Assembly: GCA_034667405.1 (NCBI GenBank)
Contig: JAXDJX010000010.1
Span: 1 to 30,520 of the forward strand
Direction of reading: 5' to 3'
Origin: JANXVR01 sp034667405
GTDB lineage: Bacteria > Actinomycetota > UBA4738 > HRBIN12
DNA length: 30,520 nucleotides
In this document: in pieces, positions 9,294 to 17,160 of the stretch
Layout: each line of letters starts with the position of its first letter
How positions within the stretch are numbered: the first letter of the stretch is position 1
Translations under genes and position numbers: made by a program
The notes under the pieces: generated by a model
What the model was told of the DNA's origin: nothing
The model's input: the letters and a program-made list of their open reading frames with translations, nothing else
Database searches by the model: none

Positions 9294-9449
9294 GTGATTC
9301 CATCCGGTGATGTGTGGATCAGGCGGATGATCGAGGTCGAGCGCGTGCGGCGCGTGGAGCTGGCGCGGCGACAGCGCGAAGCCGGCCTCGCGCGGCCGGG
9401 CAAGCCGGCCCGTCGGGCACTCAGGCGGCCCCGGAATCGCGGCGCATGA
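9294..9449 (+). CDS. Small Arg-rich ORF coupled to the sigma-factor gene
   Basis: A 51-codon frame starting GTG, with a purine-rich GGGGGAG directly upstream (spacing only 2 nt, so the start is uncertain). The product is strongly basic, with a central amphipathic stretch (about residues 9-30, RRMIEVERVRRVELARRQ) and an Arg/Pro-rich tail. Its TGA overlaps the ATG at 9446 (ATGA), the same junction style as the surrounding genes, which is the main reason to list it. I recognise no family. A chance open frame in GC-rich DNA is a real alternative. Confidence 0.35.
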   Translation: MIPSGDVWIRRMIEVERVRRVELARRQREAGLARPGKPARRALRRPRNRGA

Positions 9450-9940
9450 GGCACGCCCGGATGTTCGTTCCGATCCCGCCCTTCCAACAGTTCCTCGAAG
9501 CGAATCGCGACCCCGTGTACCGGTTCCTGGTGGCGGCGGTGGGAGCGGTCGATGCAGACGACTGCTTCCAAGAGACATTCCTCTCGGCGCTCAGGGCCTA
9601 TCCCCGAGTGCGGGAGGCCGAGCGGTTGGATCGATGGGCGCTACGGATCGCGAGCCGTAAGGCGCTCGATCACCACCGGGCTCGTGCCCGTCTCCCCGTC
9701 CCGACCGACGCCGTTGCCGACACGGCGGCGGAGACGTACGAGGGAACGGGAGCAGAAGGAGTCGGACCGCTCTGGGCCGCGGTCGGCGCACTGCCGCCGC
9801 GCCAACGGGTGGCGGTTGTGCACCGGCACGTGTTCGATCGTTCCTACGCCGAGATCGCCGATCTCATGGCGTGCACCGAGCAGACCGCACGCGCGAACGT
9901 ATCTCTGGGCGTGCGCACCCTCCGGGAGATGATGGCATGA
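9446..9940 (+). CDS. ECF-type RNA polymerase sigma factor
   Basis: A 164-aa two-domain sigma-70 family protein of ECF size. Region 2 (about residues 15-70) contains YRFLVAAVG, the acidic DADDCFQETFLSAL that matches the region 2.2 core-binding helix, and DRWALRIASRKALDHHR. Region 4 (about 105-160) reads LPPRQRVAVVHRHVFDRSYAEIADLM followed by a recognition helix. The frame is open from a GTG at 9314, but the ATG at 9446 (or 9461) starts next to the conserved part and forms an ATGA with the preceding small ORF. No anti-sigma gene is adjacent. The alkyltransferase gene overlaps its stop by 4 nt, so the pair is probably co-expressed. Confidence 0.85.
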   Translation: MRHARMFVPIPPFQQFLEANRDPVYRFLVAAVGAVDADDCFQETFLSALRAYPRVREAERLDRWALRIASRKALDHHRARARLPVPTDAVADTAAETYEGTGAEGVGPLWAAVGALPPRQRVAVVHRHVFDRSYAEIADLMACTEQTARANVSLGVRTLREMMA

Positions 9941-10590
9941 CACGCAAGAGCGAAGATCTCACGCGCGCGTTGCGCGGACTGGTTCCGCCCACCACCGCCA
10001 CCCGGGCGTCGGCGAGGGCTGCCTCGGATCGATTCGTGGAACGAGCGGCCGATCGAGCGCTGGTCGACATCTCGATCTGGACCGCGGCGTCGCCGATCGG
10101 TGACCTGTTGCTGGCCGTGACCTCCCGAGGATTGTTGCGCGTGGGGTTCGCAGACGAACCTCGGGACGAGGTGCTCTCCGGTCTGGCTCGGGAAGTCAGT
10201 CCACGGATCCTGGAATCGGCCGGCGCCACCGATGAGGTTCGGCGTGAGCTGGACGAATACTTCGACGGTGACCGCACGCGGTTCGGGGTGAAGGTGGATC
10301 GCCGTTTGGTGCACGGGATCGCGCGAGACGTCCTGACCGCCGCCCGACGGATCCCGTTCGGTCAGACCAGCACCTACGGGCAGCTCGCACAGAAGATCGG
10401 CAATCCGCGAGCGGCGCGCGCGGTCGGCAACGCCCTGGGTTCGAACCCGATCCCGATCGTGATCCCCTGCCACCGGGTGCTGCGTGCCGGCGGCTCCCTG
10501 GGGGGATACGCCGGCGGTATAGCGCGGAAGGAGCGTCTCCTGGAACTCGAGGGTGTCGTGCTCCCGCCTTCGGGCGGCCGGCGAGCGTGA
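9937..10590 (+). CDS. ogt: Methylated-DNA-[protein]-cysteine S-methyltransferase with N-terminal extension
   Basis: Suicide DNA-repair protein that transfers the alkyl group from O6-alkylguanine to its own cysteine. In 217 aa it contains the N-terminal ribonuclease-H-like domain (about 45-125) and the C-terminal domain with IPFGQTSTYGQLA (about 139-151), the Asn-hinge region RAVGNALGSNPIPIVIPCHRV and acceptor Cys178. Residues 1-44 form an unusual charged extension (MTRKSEDLTRALRGLVPP, then an Ala/Arg-rich helix) absent from simple Ogt proteins. The gene overlaps the ECF sigma gene by 4 nt. The extension could bind that sigma factor, but this is only a hypothesis. Confidence 0.93.
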   Translation: MTRKSEDLTRALRGLVPPTTATRASARAASDRFVERAADRALVDISIWTAASPIGDLLLAVTSRGLLRVGFADEPRDEVLSGLAREVSPRILESAGATDEVRRELDEYFDGDRTRFGVKVDRRLVHGIARDVLTAARRIPFGQTSTYGQLAQKIGNPRAARAVGNALGSNPIPIVIPCHRVLRAGGSLGGYAGGIARKERLLELEGVVLPPSGGRRA

Positions 10591-10599
10591 GGCGGATGT

Positions 10600-10605
10600 T
10601 ACCCT
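10600..10605 (+). promoter_or_regulatory. Putative -10 box of purF
   Basis: TACCCT ends 8 nt before the purF GTG, with no Shine-Dalgarno in the short gap after ogt. This fits a leaderless promoter that would let purF-purM be transcribed separately from the upstream genes. No convincing -35 hexamer is visible. Confidence 0.35.
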
Positions 10606-10613
10606 GACGTCCT

Positions 10614-12029
10614 GTGGGCACTGAATCACCGAAGGATGAGTGCGGTCTGTTCGGCGTCTGGGCGCCGGGAGACGACGTAGGCAGGCTCACGTACTTCGGG
10701 CTCTTCGCCCAACAACACCGCGGCCAGGAGTCGGCCGGGATCGCCGTCAGCGACGGCAACAACCTCCTGGTCTACAAGGACCTCGGTCTGGTCAGTGAGG
10801 TCTTCAGCGAGGCAACGCTGACCACCCTGGTCGGGGACCTCTCGATCGGCCACACCCGGTACTCCACGACCGGCTCGAACACCTGGGACAACGCCCAGCC
10901 CGTCTTCAAAACCGATGGGGTTCGTTCGATCGCGCTGGGCCACAACGGGAACCTCGTGAACACGCGCGAGTTGGCCGAGCGGGTCGGGACCCGTGGCTCT
11001 GCATCCACCGACTCAGACCTGGTCACCACGCTCCTGCAATCGGAGATGTCGCTCACCGGTTCGTTCGAGGAGGCGGCGCTCGCGGTGCTTCCGACCCTCA
11101 AGGGCGCCTACTGTTTCGTCATGATGGACGAACGTTCGGTCTACGCCGCCCGCGACCCCTACGGTGTCCGGCCACTGTCCATCGGGAGGCTCCCGAACGG
11201 GTTCGTCGTCGCCTCGGAGACCTGCGCGCTGGACATCGTTGGCGCCACTTTGGTCCGCGACGTCGAGCCCGGGGAACTCATCCGTATCGACGATCGTGGC
11301 CTTCATTCGGTTCGGTTCGCGGAGTCCACGCGGAAGGCCCTCTGCATCTTCGAGTTCGTCTATCTGGCGCGGCCCGATTCGCGCTTCGGTGAGGCAACCG
11401 TCCACATGGCGCGGCGCGAGATGGGCAAGCTGCTGGCCAAGGAGCACCCGGTGGATGCCGATATGGTGATCGCCGTGCCGACCACCGGACACTCTGCAGC
11501 CCAGGGTTACTCCGAAGTCACGGGCATCCCCTACGGAGACGGGCTCTATAAGAACAACTACGTGGGTCGAACCTTCATCCAGCCGTCGCAGAGCCTGCGG
11601 GACCGGGGCGTGAAGCTGAAACTCAACCCGATCCCCGAGGCCATCCGTGGCAAGCGGCTGATCGTGGTCGACGACACCATCGTGCGGGGGACGACGACGA
11701 AGCAGGTCGTCGCCGCCCTCCGCGAGGCTGGCGCGAGTGAGGTTCACATCAGGATCACGTGCCCACCGGTGAAATGGCCGTGTTTCTACGGGATCGACAT
11801 GCCAACGCGGCAGGAGCTGGTGGCCGCGGACCTCACCGTCGAAGAGATCAGTGCCTACATCGGGGCCGATTCCCTGGGCTATCTGTCTCTGGAGGGGATG
11901 GTCCAGGCGAGCGGTGGTGGCAAGGAGCGATTCTGCAGGGCCTGCTTCGACGGGGAGTACCCCATCCCGATCCCCGGCGAGGCCGGGAAGTTCCTGCTCG
12001 AGGACCAGCTGCACCTACCCACCGTATGA
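10614..12029 (+). CDS. purF: Amidophosphoribosyltransferase
   Basis: Commits PRPP to purine synthesis by forming phosphoribosylamine from PRPP and glutamine. The 471-aa product has a short propeptide ending before Cys10 (KDECGLFG), so processing should expose the Ntn nucleophile. The glutaminase domain includes QQHRGQESAGI and GHTRYSTTG; the PRPP loop is VVDDTIVRGTTTKQ (about residues 351-364). Cys244, Cys390, Cys441 and Cys444 match the pattern of the Bacillus-type enzyme with a 4Fe-4S cluster (CRAC near the C terminus). The start is GTG, 23 nt after ogt. The stop overlaps the purM ATG (ATGA). Confidence 0.97.
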   Translation: MGTESPKDECGLFGVWAPGDDVGRLTYFGLFAQQHRGQESAGIAVSDGNNLLVYKDLGLVSEVFSEATLTTLVGDLSIGHTRYSTTGSNTWDNAQPVFKTDGVRSIALGHNGNLVNTRELAERVGTRGSASTDSDLVTTLLQSEMSLTGSFEEAALAVLPTLKGAYCFVMMDERSVYAARDPYGVRPLSIGRLPNGFVVASETCALDIVGATLVRDVEPGELIRIDDRGLHSVRFAESTRKALCIFEFVYLARPDSRFGEATVHMARREMGKLLAKEHPVDADMVIAVPTTGHSAAQGYSEVTGIPYGDGLYKNNYVGRTFIQPSQSLRDRGVKLKLNPIPEAIRGKRLIVVDDTIVRGTTTKQVVAALREAGASEVHIRITCPPVKWPCFYGIDMPTRQELVAADLTVEEISAYIGADSLGYLSLEGMVQASGGGKERFCRACFDGEYPIPIPGEAGKFLLEDQLHLPTV

Positions 12030-13042
12030 CCGGGATCCCGCCGTCGGGTGAGGCTTACCGTGCCGCGGGTGTCGACATCGAAGCCGGGGCAAAGGCCGTC
12101 GGATTGATCGCGGATCTGGCGGCGCAGGCGCGGCGCCCGGAGATGGCCGATCGGCTGGGTGGGTTTGCCGGACTGTTCGGGATCTCCGAGGGCCGTTATC
12201 TGGCCGCTGCGACCGATGGGGTCGGGACGAAGCTCGAGATCGCACGCATGGCCGGCCGCTTGGACACCGTGGGGATCGATCTGGTGGCGATGTGCGCCGA
12301 CGATGTGGTCTGCACCGGGGCCGAACCTCTCTTCTTCCTCGACTATCTGGCGGTCGGCCGCGTGGTGCCCGAAGAGATCGCGTCGATGGTTGCCGGTGTG
12401 GCTGAGGGATGCCGCCGCGCGGGCTGCGCCCTGCTAGGCGGCGAGACCGCCGAACATCCCGGCGTCATGGCGGCGGGTCAGTTCGACATGGCGGGGTTCT
12501 GTGTGGGTGTGGTGGAGGAAGCGCAACTGCTCGGTGCCGATCGGGTCCGCGAGGGGGATGCGCTCATCGGCCTGGCATCGAGCGGTCTTCACTCCAACGG
12601 GTATTCGTTGATCCGCAAAGCGCTGCTGCCGCTCTACGAGTTGGACGACACACCGCCGGGCTTGTCTCGCCCACTCGTCGATGAACTCCTCGAGCCGTGC
12701 GCGATGCACACGAAGGACGTGTTGGCGCTCGCCCGAGACGGATCGGTGGCCGCCGCCGCACACATCACCGGAGGTGGCTTCTACGAAAACATCCCGCGCG
12801 CGCTGCCCGAGGGTTTGGGCGCGAGCATCGATCGCGGGTCCTGGCCGGAACAGCCCGTCTTCGGGTTGGTGCAGGAGGCGGCAGGGACTACCGACGAGGA
12901 GATGTTCTCGACGTTCAATATGGGGATCGGCATGATCCTCGCGGTGCGTACGCAGGACGTCGATGAAGTGTTGCAACGCACGGCCGGTCGCGGCTTCGCC
13001 ATCGGTACCGTCACGGCTCCGGGCGGCGTACGCATCGCCTGA
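12026..13042 (+). CDS. purM: Phosphoribosylformylglycinamidine cyclo-ligase (AIR synthetase)
   Basis: Closes the imidazole ring, converting FGAM to AIR with ATP. The 338-aa length from the ATG at 12026 is typical. Motifs include YRAAGVDIEAG near the N terminus, ATDGVGTKLEIA (about residues 69-80), the metal-binding MCADDVVCTGAEPLFFLDY (about 92-110), LLGGETAEHPGV (about 137-148) and LIGLASSGLHSNGYSLIR. The frame is open well into purF, but the ATGA overlap fixes the start. It is the last pur gene here; purN, purT and purH would be needed elsewhere to reach IMP. Confidence 0.97.
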   Translation: MTGIPPSGEAYRAAGVDIEAGAKAVGLIADLAAQARRPEMADRLGGFAGLFGISEGRYLAAATDGVGTKLEIARMAGRLDTVGIDLVAMCADDVVCTGAEPLFFLDYLAVGRVVPEEIASMVAGVAEGCRRAGCALLGGETAEHPGVMAAGQFDMAGFCVGVVEEAQLLGADRVREGDALIGLASSGLHSNGYSLIRKALLPLYELDDTPPGLSRPLVDELLEPCAMHTKDVLALARDGSVAAAAHITGGGFYENIPRALPEGLGASIDRGSWPEQPVFGLVQEAAGTTDEEMFSTFNMGIGMILAVRTQDVDEVLQRTAGRGFAIGTVTAPGGVRIA

Positions 13043-13049
13043 GCGAGAT

Positions 13050-13061
13050 CCACGTACGTGG
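13050..13061. repeat. 12-bp perfect palindrome after purM
   Basis: CCACGTACGTGG lies 8 nt after the purM stop, in the 154-nt gap before the response-regulator gene. It lacks a T-run, so it does not look like an intrinsic terminator; a dimeric regulator site is possible. No second copy was noticed in the window. Confidence 0.4.
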
Positions 13062-13196
13062 TTCTGCATCCCTCTGGGTGACTATGGAGCTCTCCCCCGC
13101 CGGACGGTCCAAGGGCGTAACGCTTAGTACGTGCGTCCATCCAGAAAGGGTCCTGCTGGCGGATTCAGCATGCGGGGCGGAACGCCGTAACTACCG

Positions 13197-13589
13197 GTGA
13201 TGGATGTCATAGCGAACGCCGGGACCAGTGTGCTGGTCGTTGACGACGAACCGCAGGTCGTCTGGGTGCTGGAGTTCAGTCTCCAGGCCGAGGGGTACGA
13301 AACGTTCACCGCGCACAACGGTCTCGAGGCGATGGCCGAGATCGGCGAACATCACCCCAAGCTCATGGTGCTCGACGTCATGATGCCCGAGATGGACGGC
13401 TGGTCGGTGCTCGAGGAACTCATGAAACTCCCGCGCGAAGAGCGACCGCGGGTCGTTGTGGTGAGCGCGCTGGCGTCGCTACGCGACCGGGCCAAAGCAG
13501 CCGAACTCGGAGCCGACGCCTACTGTCCCAAGCCGTTCAACGTGGAGGATCTCCTGGGGGTTCTGCACGACCTCGACCGCGTCTCCTGA
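13197..13589 (+). CDS. Single-domain response regulator (CheY-like)
   Basis: A 130-aa stand-alone receiver domain with no output domain. Counting from the GTG at 13197, it has the acidic pair Asp16/Asp17 (VVDDEP), phospho-acceptor Asp60 (MVLDVMMPEMDGW), the switch residue Ser90 (VVVSALAS) and conserved Lys112 (CPKPF). An ATG follows one codon later at 13200 and is equally possible. No histidine kinase is adjacent, so its partner is unknown. It might act by protein contact, for example on the diguanylate cyclase 1.6 kb downstream, but nothing in the sequence proves that. Confidence 0.9.
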   Translation: MMDVIANAGTSVLVVDDEPQVVWVLEFSLQAEGYETFTAHNGLEAMAEIGEHHPKLMVLDVMMPEMDGWSVLEELMKLPREERPRVVVVSALASLRDRAKAAELGADAYCPKPFNVEDLLGVLHDLDRVS

Positions 13590-13651
13590 CGCCGCCATCG
13601 GCAGGCTCCACCAAGGCGCAACCACCCGGTCTTCCAACCGCGCCAACCTGC

Positions 13652-13657
13652 TACGTT
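13652..13657 (+). promoter_or_regulatory. Putative -10 box of the phosphotransferase/NUDIX pair
   Basis: TACGTT ends 6 nt before the GTG at 13664 in a 74-nt gap after the response regulator. No Shine-Dalgarno lies between, so a leaderless transcript is likely. The -35 is not clear. Confidence 0.4.
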
Positions 13658-13663
13658 CGTAGG

Positions 13664-14614
13664 GTGAGTACGCTCCCCGATGCCCCGTCCGCTTATGCCG
13701 ACACCGCGTCCAAGCCGGTGGCGAAGAGGCTCATCGAAGAGACCTTCGCAGGATCGAAGACCGCGGGCCTGAAGCCGCTCCGACTCGGGGGAGAGTTCGA
13801 CACGTGGGAAGCGTCCGGAGTGGTGTTCAAGTTCCCAAGGGATGACGACGCATCGGCCAAACTCGACGTTGAGATCGCCGTTCACGAGACGCTCGCCCAG
13901 CGCCTGGGGGCCATGGTGCCGGCGCTGAGAGCGGTCGGTGAGCCCACCGTCGCCTTCCCCTGGCGTTCGGCTGCGTTCGAACGTGCTCGAGGGCGTCAGG
14001 GCCAGACGTCGGACGGCCCGATCGTTCGGCCGAAGCCGTGGGCGCGGACGTCCCTCGCAAAGGAGGTCGCCGGGGCGTTGTCGGCGCTGCACACCACGCC
14101 GGCGAAGGTGGTGAAGGCCTCGGGGGTCCCAAAGCGACCGGTCGATCTTGGTGGCGTGGATCCAAGCGACAAGGCGATCACGTGGGCGACCCGGATCGTC
14201 GGTAACCGCCTGGACGCGTTCCTGGTGGATCCGTTCCCGGCAGGAACGCCGAAGGCCGGGCCGAAGGTGCTCTGTCACGCGGACATCAAGGGCGAACATC
14301 TCTACGTCAGCGAAGATGGCACCAGGCTCACCGCCATCGTGGATTGGGCGGATGTAGCCGTCAGCGACCCCGCACTCGACCTCGCGGGGTTCGCCATCTG
14401 GCTGGGTCCGACGTTCGTGCACGAGGTGTTGGAGTTCTACACGGGTCCCTCCGACGAAGGGACGGAAGAGCGGGCCGTCTACCTGGCGCGGGCGAACCTC
14501 CTCACGTTCATGGACGAGCATCTCTCCCGTGGAGGCCGTGCGGGGGTTCCCGTGGTGGATGCCCAGCTGCGCGCCGTGTTCATCCCGCCGGAAGACCCCA
14601 AGCGCCGCCGCTGA
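13664..14614 (+). CDS. APH-family phosphotransferase
   Basis: A 316-aa aminoglycoside-phosphotransferase-fold kinase of unknown substrate. The catalytic loop is CHADIKGEHLYV (about residues 204-215), a version of HxDxxxxN with His in place of Asn, seen in some actinobacterial APH-type proteins; the downstream metal motif is IVDWADVAVSDPALDLA. The N-terminal lobe shows LRLGGEFDTWEASGVVFKFPR, a nucleotide-binding hairpin with a candidate Lys. The GTG start is supported by the short distance to a -10-like box. The NUDIX gene starts 4 nt after its stop, so both are probably co-transcribed. It could phosphorylate a metabolite or an antibiotic; sequence alone does not decide. Confidence 0.85.
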   Translation: MSTLPDAPSAYADTASKPVAKRLIEETFAGSKTAGLKPLRLGGEFDTWEASGVVFKFPRDDDASAKLDVEIAVHETLAQRLGAMVPALRAVGEPTVAFPWRSAAFERARGRQGQTSDGPIVRPKPWARTSLAKEVAGALSALHTTPAKVVKASGVPKRPVDLGGVDPSDKAITWATRIVGNRLDAFLVDPFPAGTPKAGPKVLCHADIKGEHLYVSEDGTRLTAIVDWADVAVSDPALDLAGFAIWLGPTFVHEVLEFYTGPSDEGTEERAVYLARANLLTFMDEHLSRGGRAGVPVVDAQLRAVFIPPEDPKRRR

Positions 14615-14618
14615 CCGC

Positions 14619-15107
14619 ATGGCGGCGAAACCGACGCGGCGCGCGGCCGTGCGCCTGCTCACGATAGATGCGCGTGAACGAGTCCTGTTGTTCGCCTATC
14701 GGAATCCCACCAGTGGCGAGGAGTTCTGGGCGACGCCAGGGGGAGGGATGGAGCCGGGCGAGTCGCTCGAGGACACCGCCCGCCGCGAGTTCTTAGAGGA
14801 AACAGGGCATCCCGTAACCGGAGACCTCGGTTCGGTCATCTGGCGCCGGTCCGTCCAATTCGAGTGGAACGGAGAGTGGATCCGACAGTCCGAGGTGTTC
14901 TTCCTCTACCGGGTGGACGAACTGGAAGTCGACCCGGACCTCGAGGAGCTCCGCCGTAGCGAGGGCATCATCGGCCACGGCTGGTTCTCACTGGACGAAC
15001 TCGAAGACCCCGTGGGATTCAGTCCCTCTCCGCGGCGGATCGCGCACCTGACCAGACAGATCCTCCGAGACGGACCCCCCGACACACCGGTAGCCGCGGG
15101 CCTCTGA
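14619..15107 (+). CDS. NUDIX hydrolase
   Basis: A 162-aa NUDIX-fold pyrophosphohydrolase. The Nudix box is complete: GGGMEPGESLEDTARREF followed by LEETG (about residues 42-64), with the Glu residues that bind magnesium. Strands before (RRAAVRLLTIDARERVLLFAYR) and after (FFLYRVDEL) fit the fold. The ATG at 14619 is preferred over the upstream open frame because the conserved domain starts within 10 residues and the 4-nt gap to the phosphotransferase matches the local gene style. The substrate, perhaps a nucleotide diphosphate derivative, is not determined. Confidence 0.9.
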   Translation: MAAKPTRRAAVRLLTIDARERVLLFAYRNPTSGEEFWATPGGGMEPGESLEDTARREFLEETGHPVTGDLGSVIWRRSVQFEWNGEWIRQSEVFFLYRVDELEVDPDLEELRRSEGIIGHGWFSLDELEDPVGFSPSPRRIAHLTRQILRDGPPDTPVAAGL

Positions 15108-15209
15108 GCGACCCTCGGTGGGTTGCACCGCCACGCATCTCCGATGCCGGGATCGGTGTTTGTTTCACGAACGCTCAAGCTGGGGCGACCATTACCCGAA
15201 ACTCGGTAC

Positions 15210-16733
15210 ATGAGGTCTCACGCGACGCTGCCCCGTGAAGAGAAGCGGTCTCCTACGCCTGAGCGCGGGGCGGCGAGCCAACTCCCGGAGGCTCCGGAGA
15301 AGTTCACGACCCGCGCGAAACGGTCGCTGAGCGGCAACACCTCGAGAGTGATCGCCTCGGCGCTCTCCATCGCGCTCCTCGCCGGGACCGGCTTCGTCAT
15401 CCACTCCGATCAGGCTAGGAGCCGTGCCGAGATCTTGAGTCGCTTCAACCTCCGGGCCGAAATCGGGGCGCAGTTCCTGCAGAGCTATGTGACCGAGCTG
15501 ACGCAGCGCGAGGCGGAAGCCGCTTCAGGAAAGCTTGCGGGCGTCGCGGTATCTCAACGTGCGTTCGTCGACATGACTACGACCCTCGGGTTCCAGGCTG
15601 CATTGCTCACCGGTCGGAGTGGGCATGTCCTGCGCGTCTATCCGAACAACCGATCGCTGATCGGGACGGATCTCGGTGCCAAGTACGAACCCCTTCGTCA
15701 GGCGATGAGAGGTGCGGTTGTTGTTTCGGGTGTGCAGCCGACCGGCGCCGCGATGGGGCCCGTCGTAGGGATGATCGCCCCGTTCCCATCGATCCAAGGA
15801 CGGCGCATCTACGTCGGCGTGCTGGCGCTCTCCAAGGCAAGTGTCGTCTCTTCCTATCTCAGAACCATCTCGACCGTCCGAGGGGTGTCCGTCTGGTTGG
15901 TGGATGGGGCGGGGCAGACCATCGCCAGCAATTCACCACGTCCCCAATCGGTCGATCTGTTGAAGCGGGAAGATCCCGCCCTGTTCGCCGGGTTGACGAC
16001 TCCCGATGGCGACTATGAGGGCCGTACCGGACCCGCGGATTTCGCCGTCGCCGATGTGGCGGGCACTCCATGGCGCCTGGTCGTCGCCGCGCCGGAGGCA
16101 CAGATCTTCATCGCCGTCGGTGGTCTCGGCTCGGTGGTGCCGTGGCTGGTGTTCGCAGGCCTGGTGCTTGCCGCGGGCGCAGTCGCGTTGTTGCAGATGA
16201 AGCTCTCCAAGGCGCGCGCCAAGCAGCTCGACCACGTCGGCCTCCTCTCGCTCACCGATGCCATGACCGGCATCTACAACCGGCGCGGCTACGAGGTGCT
16301 GGCATCCCAGCTGCTCAAGGATGCCGCCCGAGAAGGTCGTTGTGCTGCGCTCATCTTCCTGGACGTGAATGATCTCAAGACCATCAACGACACGCTCGGC
16401 CACGCGGTGGGCGACGACGCGATCATCGCCGCCGCGAGGTTGCTTCGAACGACGTTCCGCGACGCGGATGTCATCGCTCGTTTGGGTGGAGATGAGTTCT
16501 GCGTCATCGGGGTCCTTCCCGGCCCCCCCATGGATGGTTCTTCCCAGCTCCTGAGGCTCCACAACGCCGTCGGGCTCTACAACGCACGCGAAGGTGCGCC
16601 CTTCCACCTCAGTCTGAGCGGGGGGCTCTCGATCTGGGATCCGAGTGCGCCGAGGCCGTTGAAGGATCTTGAGATCGAAGCGGACCGTCGGATGTACGCC
16701 GACAAGCAGTCGAAGCGTCTGAAGGCGATGTAG
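15210..16733 (+). CDS. Membrane-bound diguanylate cyclase with extracytoplasmic sensor region
   Basis: Makes the second messenger c-di-GMP. From the ATG at 15210 the protein has 507 aa: a basic cytoplasmic N terminus, TM helix 1 (about 46-65), a roughly 240-residue extracytoplasmic region of likely Cache type, TM helix 2 (about 307-329), and a C-terminal GGDEF domain with metal ligand FLDVNDLK, active-site loop RLGGDEFC (GGDEF at 426-430) and an RxxD product-inhibition site RDAD (417-420) at the canonical spacing. It is therefore likely an active, feedback-inhibited cyclase. Earlier in-frame starts (TTG 15123, ATG 15144) are possible; no strong Shine-Dalgarno decides. Its stop lies 1 nt from the convergent ammonia-lyase stop. 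Confidence 0.9.
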   Translation: MRSHATLPREEKRSPTPERGAASQLPEAPEKFTTRAKRSLSGNTSRVIASALSIALLAGTGFVIHSDQARSRAEILSRFNLRAEIGAQFLQSYVTELTQREAEAASGKLAGVAVSQRAFVDMTTTLGFQAALLTGRSGHVLRVYPNNRSLIGTDLGAKYEPLRQAMRGAVVVSGVQPTGAAMGPVVGMIAPFPSIQGRRIYVGVLALSKASVVSSYLRTISTVRGVSVWLVDGAGQTIASNSPRPQSVDLLKREDPALFAGLTTPDGDYEGRTGPADFAVADVAGTPWRLVVAAPEAQIFIAVGGLGSVVPWLVFAGLVLAAGAVALLQMKLSKARAKQLDHVGLLSLTDAMTGIYNRRGYEVLASQLLKDAAREGRCAALIFLDVNDLKTINDTLGHAVGDDAIIAAARLLRTTFRDADVIARLGGDEFCVIGVLPGPPMDGSSQLLRLHNAVGLYNAREGAPFHLSLSGGLSIWDPSAPRPLKDLEIEADRRMYADKQSKRLKAM

Positions 16734-16734
16734 G

Positions 16735-17133
16735 TCAGTGTGGGAACCGCTGGTGGTCCTTCGGGACCACGGTGGTGCCGACGGCCTTCAGCGTGAGGAT
16801 CGGTTCGTCCAGGAACTCGGCCGCGCTTTCGCTGATGTCGGTCCGCGCGGCCCCGATCTTATGGATCTCGAATTCGCATCGCCGGCTTGAGTTCCCGGTG
16901 CTCACGACCTTGCCGCGGGCCTCGATCCAATCGCCTGCGTAGAGCGGGGCCAGGAACTCGACGGATTCGTAGGCGCGGAACAAGCCCTCGTCCCCGTCGT
17001 ACCGCATCGCCAGCTCGGTGATGAGGTCGCCGACGATCTTCAGCTGTGTCGCTCCGGCCACCAGGTTGCCGCCGTAGTGCGCATCCTCCTGCCCCAGGCG
17101 AAGGCGGATGAGGGACGTCGGTAACTCGGACAC
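16735..17133 (-). CDS. kal: Hotdog-fold 3-aminobutyryl-CoA (or beta-alanyl-CoA) ammonia lyase-like protein
   Basis: The 132-aa single-hotdog protein resembles Kal, which removes ammonia from 3-aminobutyryl-CoA to give crotonyl-CoA in lysine fermentation, and the related beta-alanyl-CoA ammonia lyase. The recognised pattern is RLGQEDAHYGGNLVAGA (about residues 12-28), GDEGLFRAYESVEFLAPLYAGDWIEA in the middle, then GNSSRRCEFEIHKI. The GTG start has a strong AGGAGG 6 nt upstream. It is the last gene of the minus-strand operon. No other lysine-fermentation genes (kamA, kamD, kamE, kdd, kce) are in the window, so the exact CoA substrate is open. Confidence 0.75.
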   Translation of the reverse strand: MSELPTSLIRLRLGQEDAHYGGNLVAGATQLKIVGDLITELAMRYDGDEGLFRAYESVEFLAPLYAGDWIEARGKVVSTGNSSRRCEFEIHKIGAARTDISESAAEFLDEPILTLKAVGTTVVPKDHQRFPH

Positions 17134-17160
17134 GGAGGGCCTCCTGGTGGTGATCGGTCG

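Noticed and set aside
9314..9445. N-terminal extension of the sigma factor from GTG 9314
   Set aside because: It is a low-complexity Arg/Ala stretch that overlaps the small ORF in another frame; region 2 homology starts after ATG 9446.
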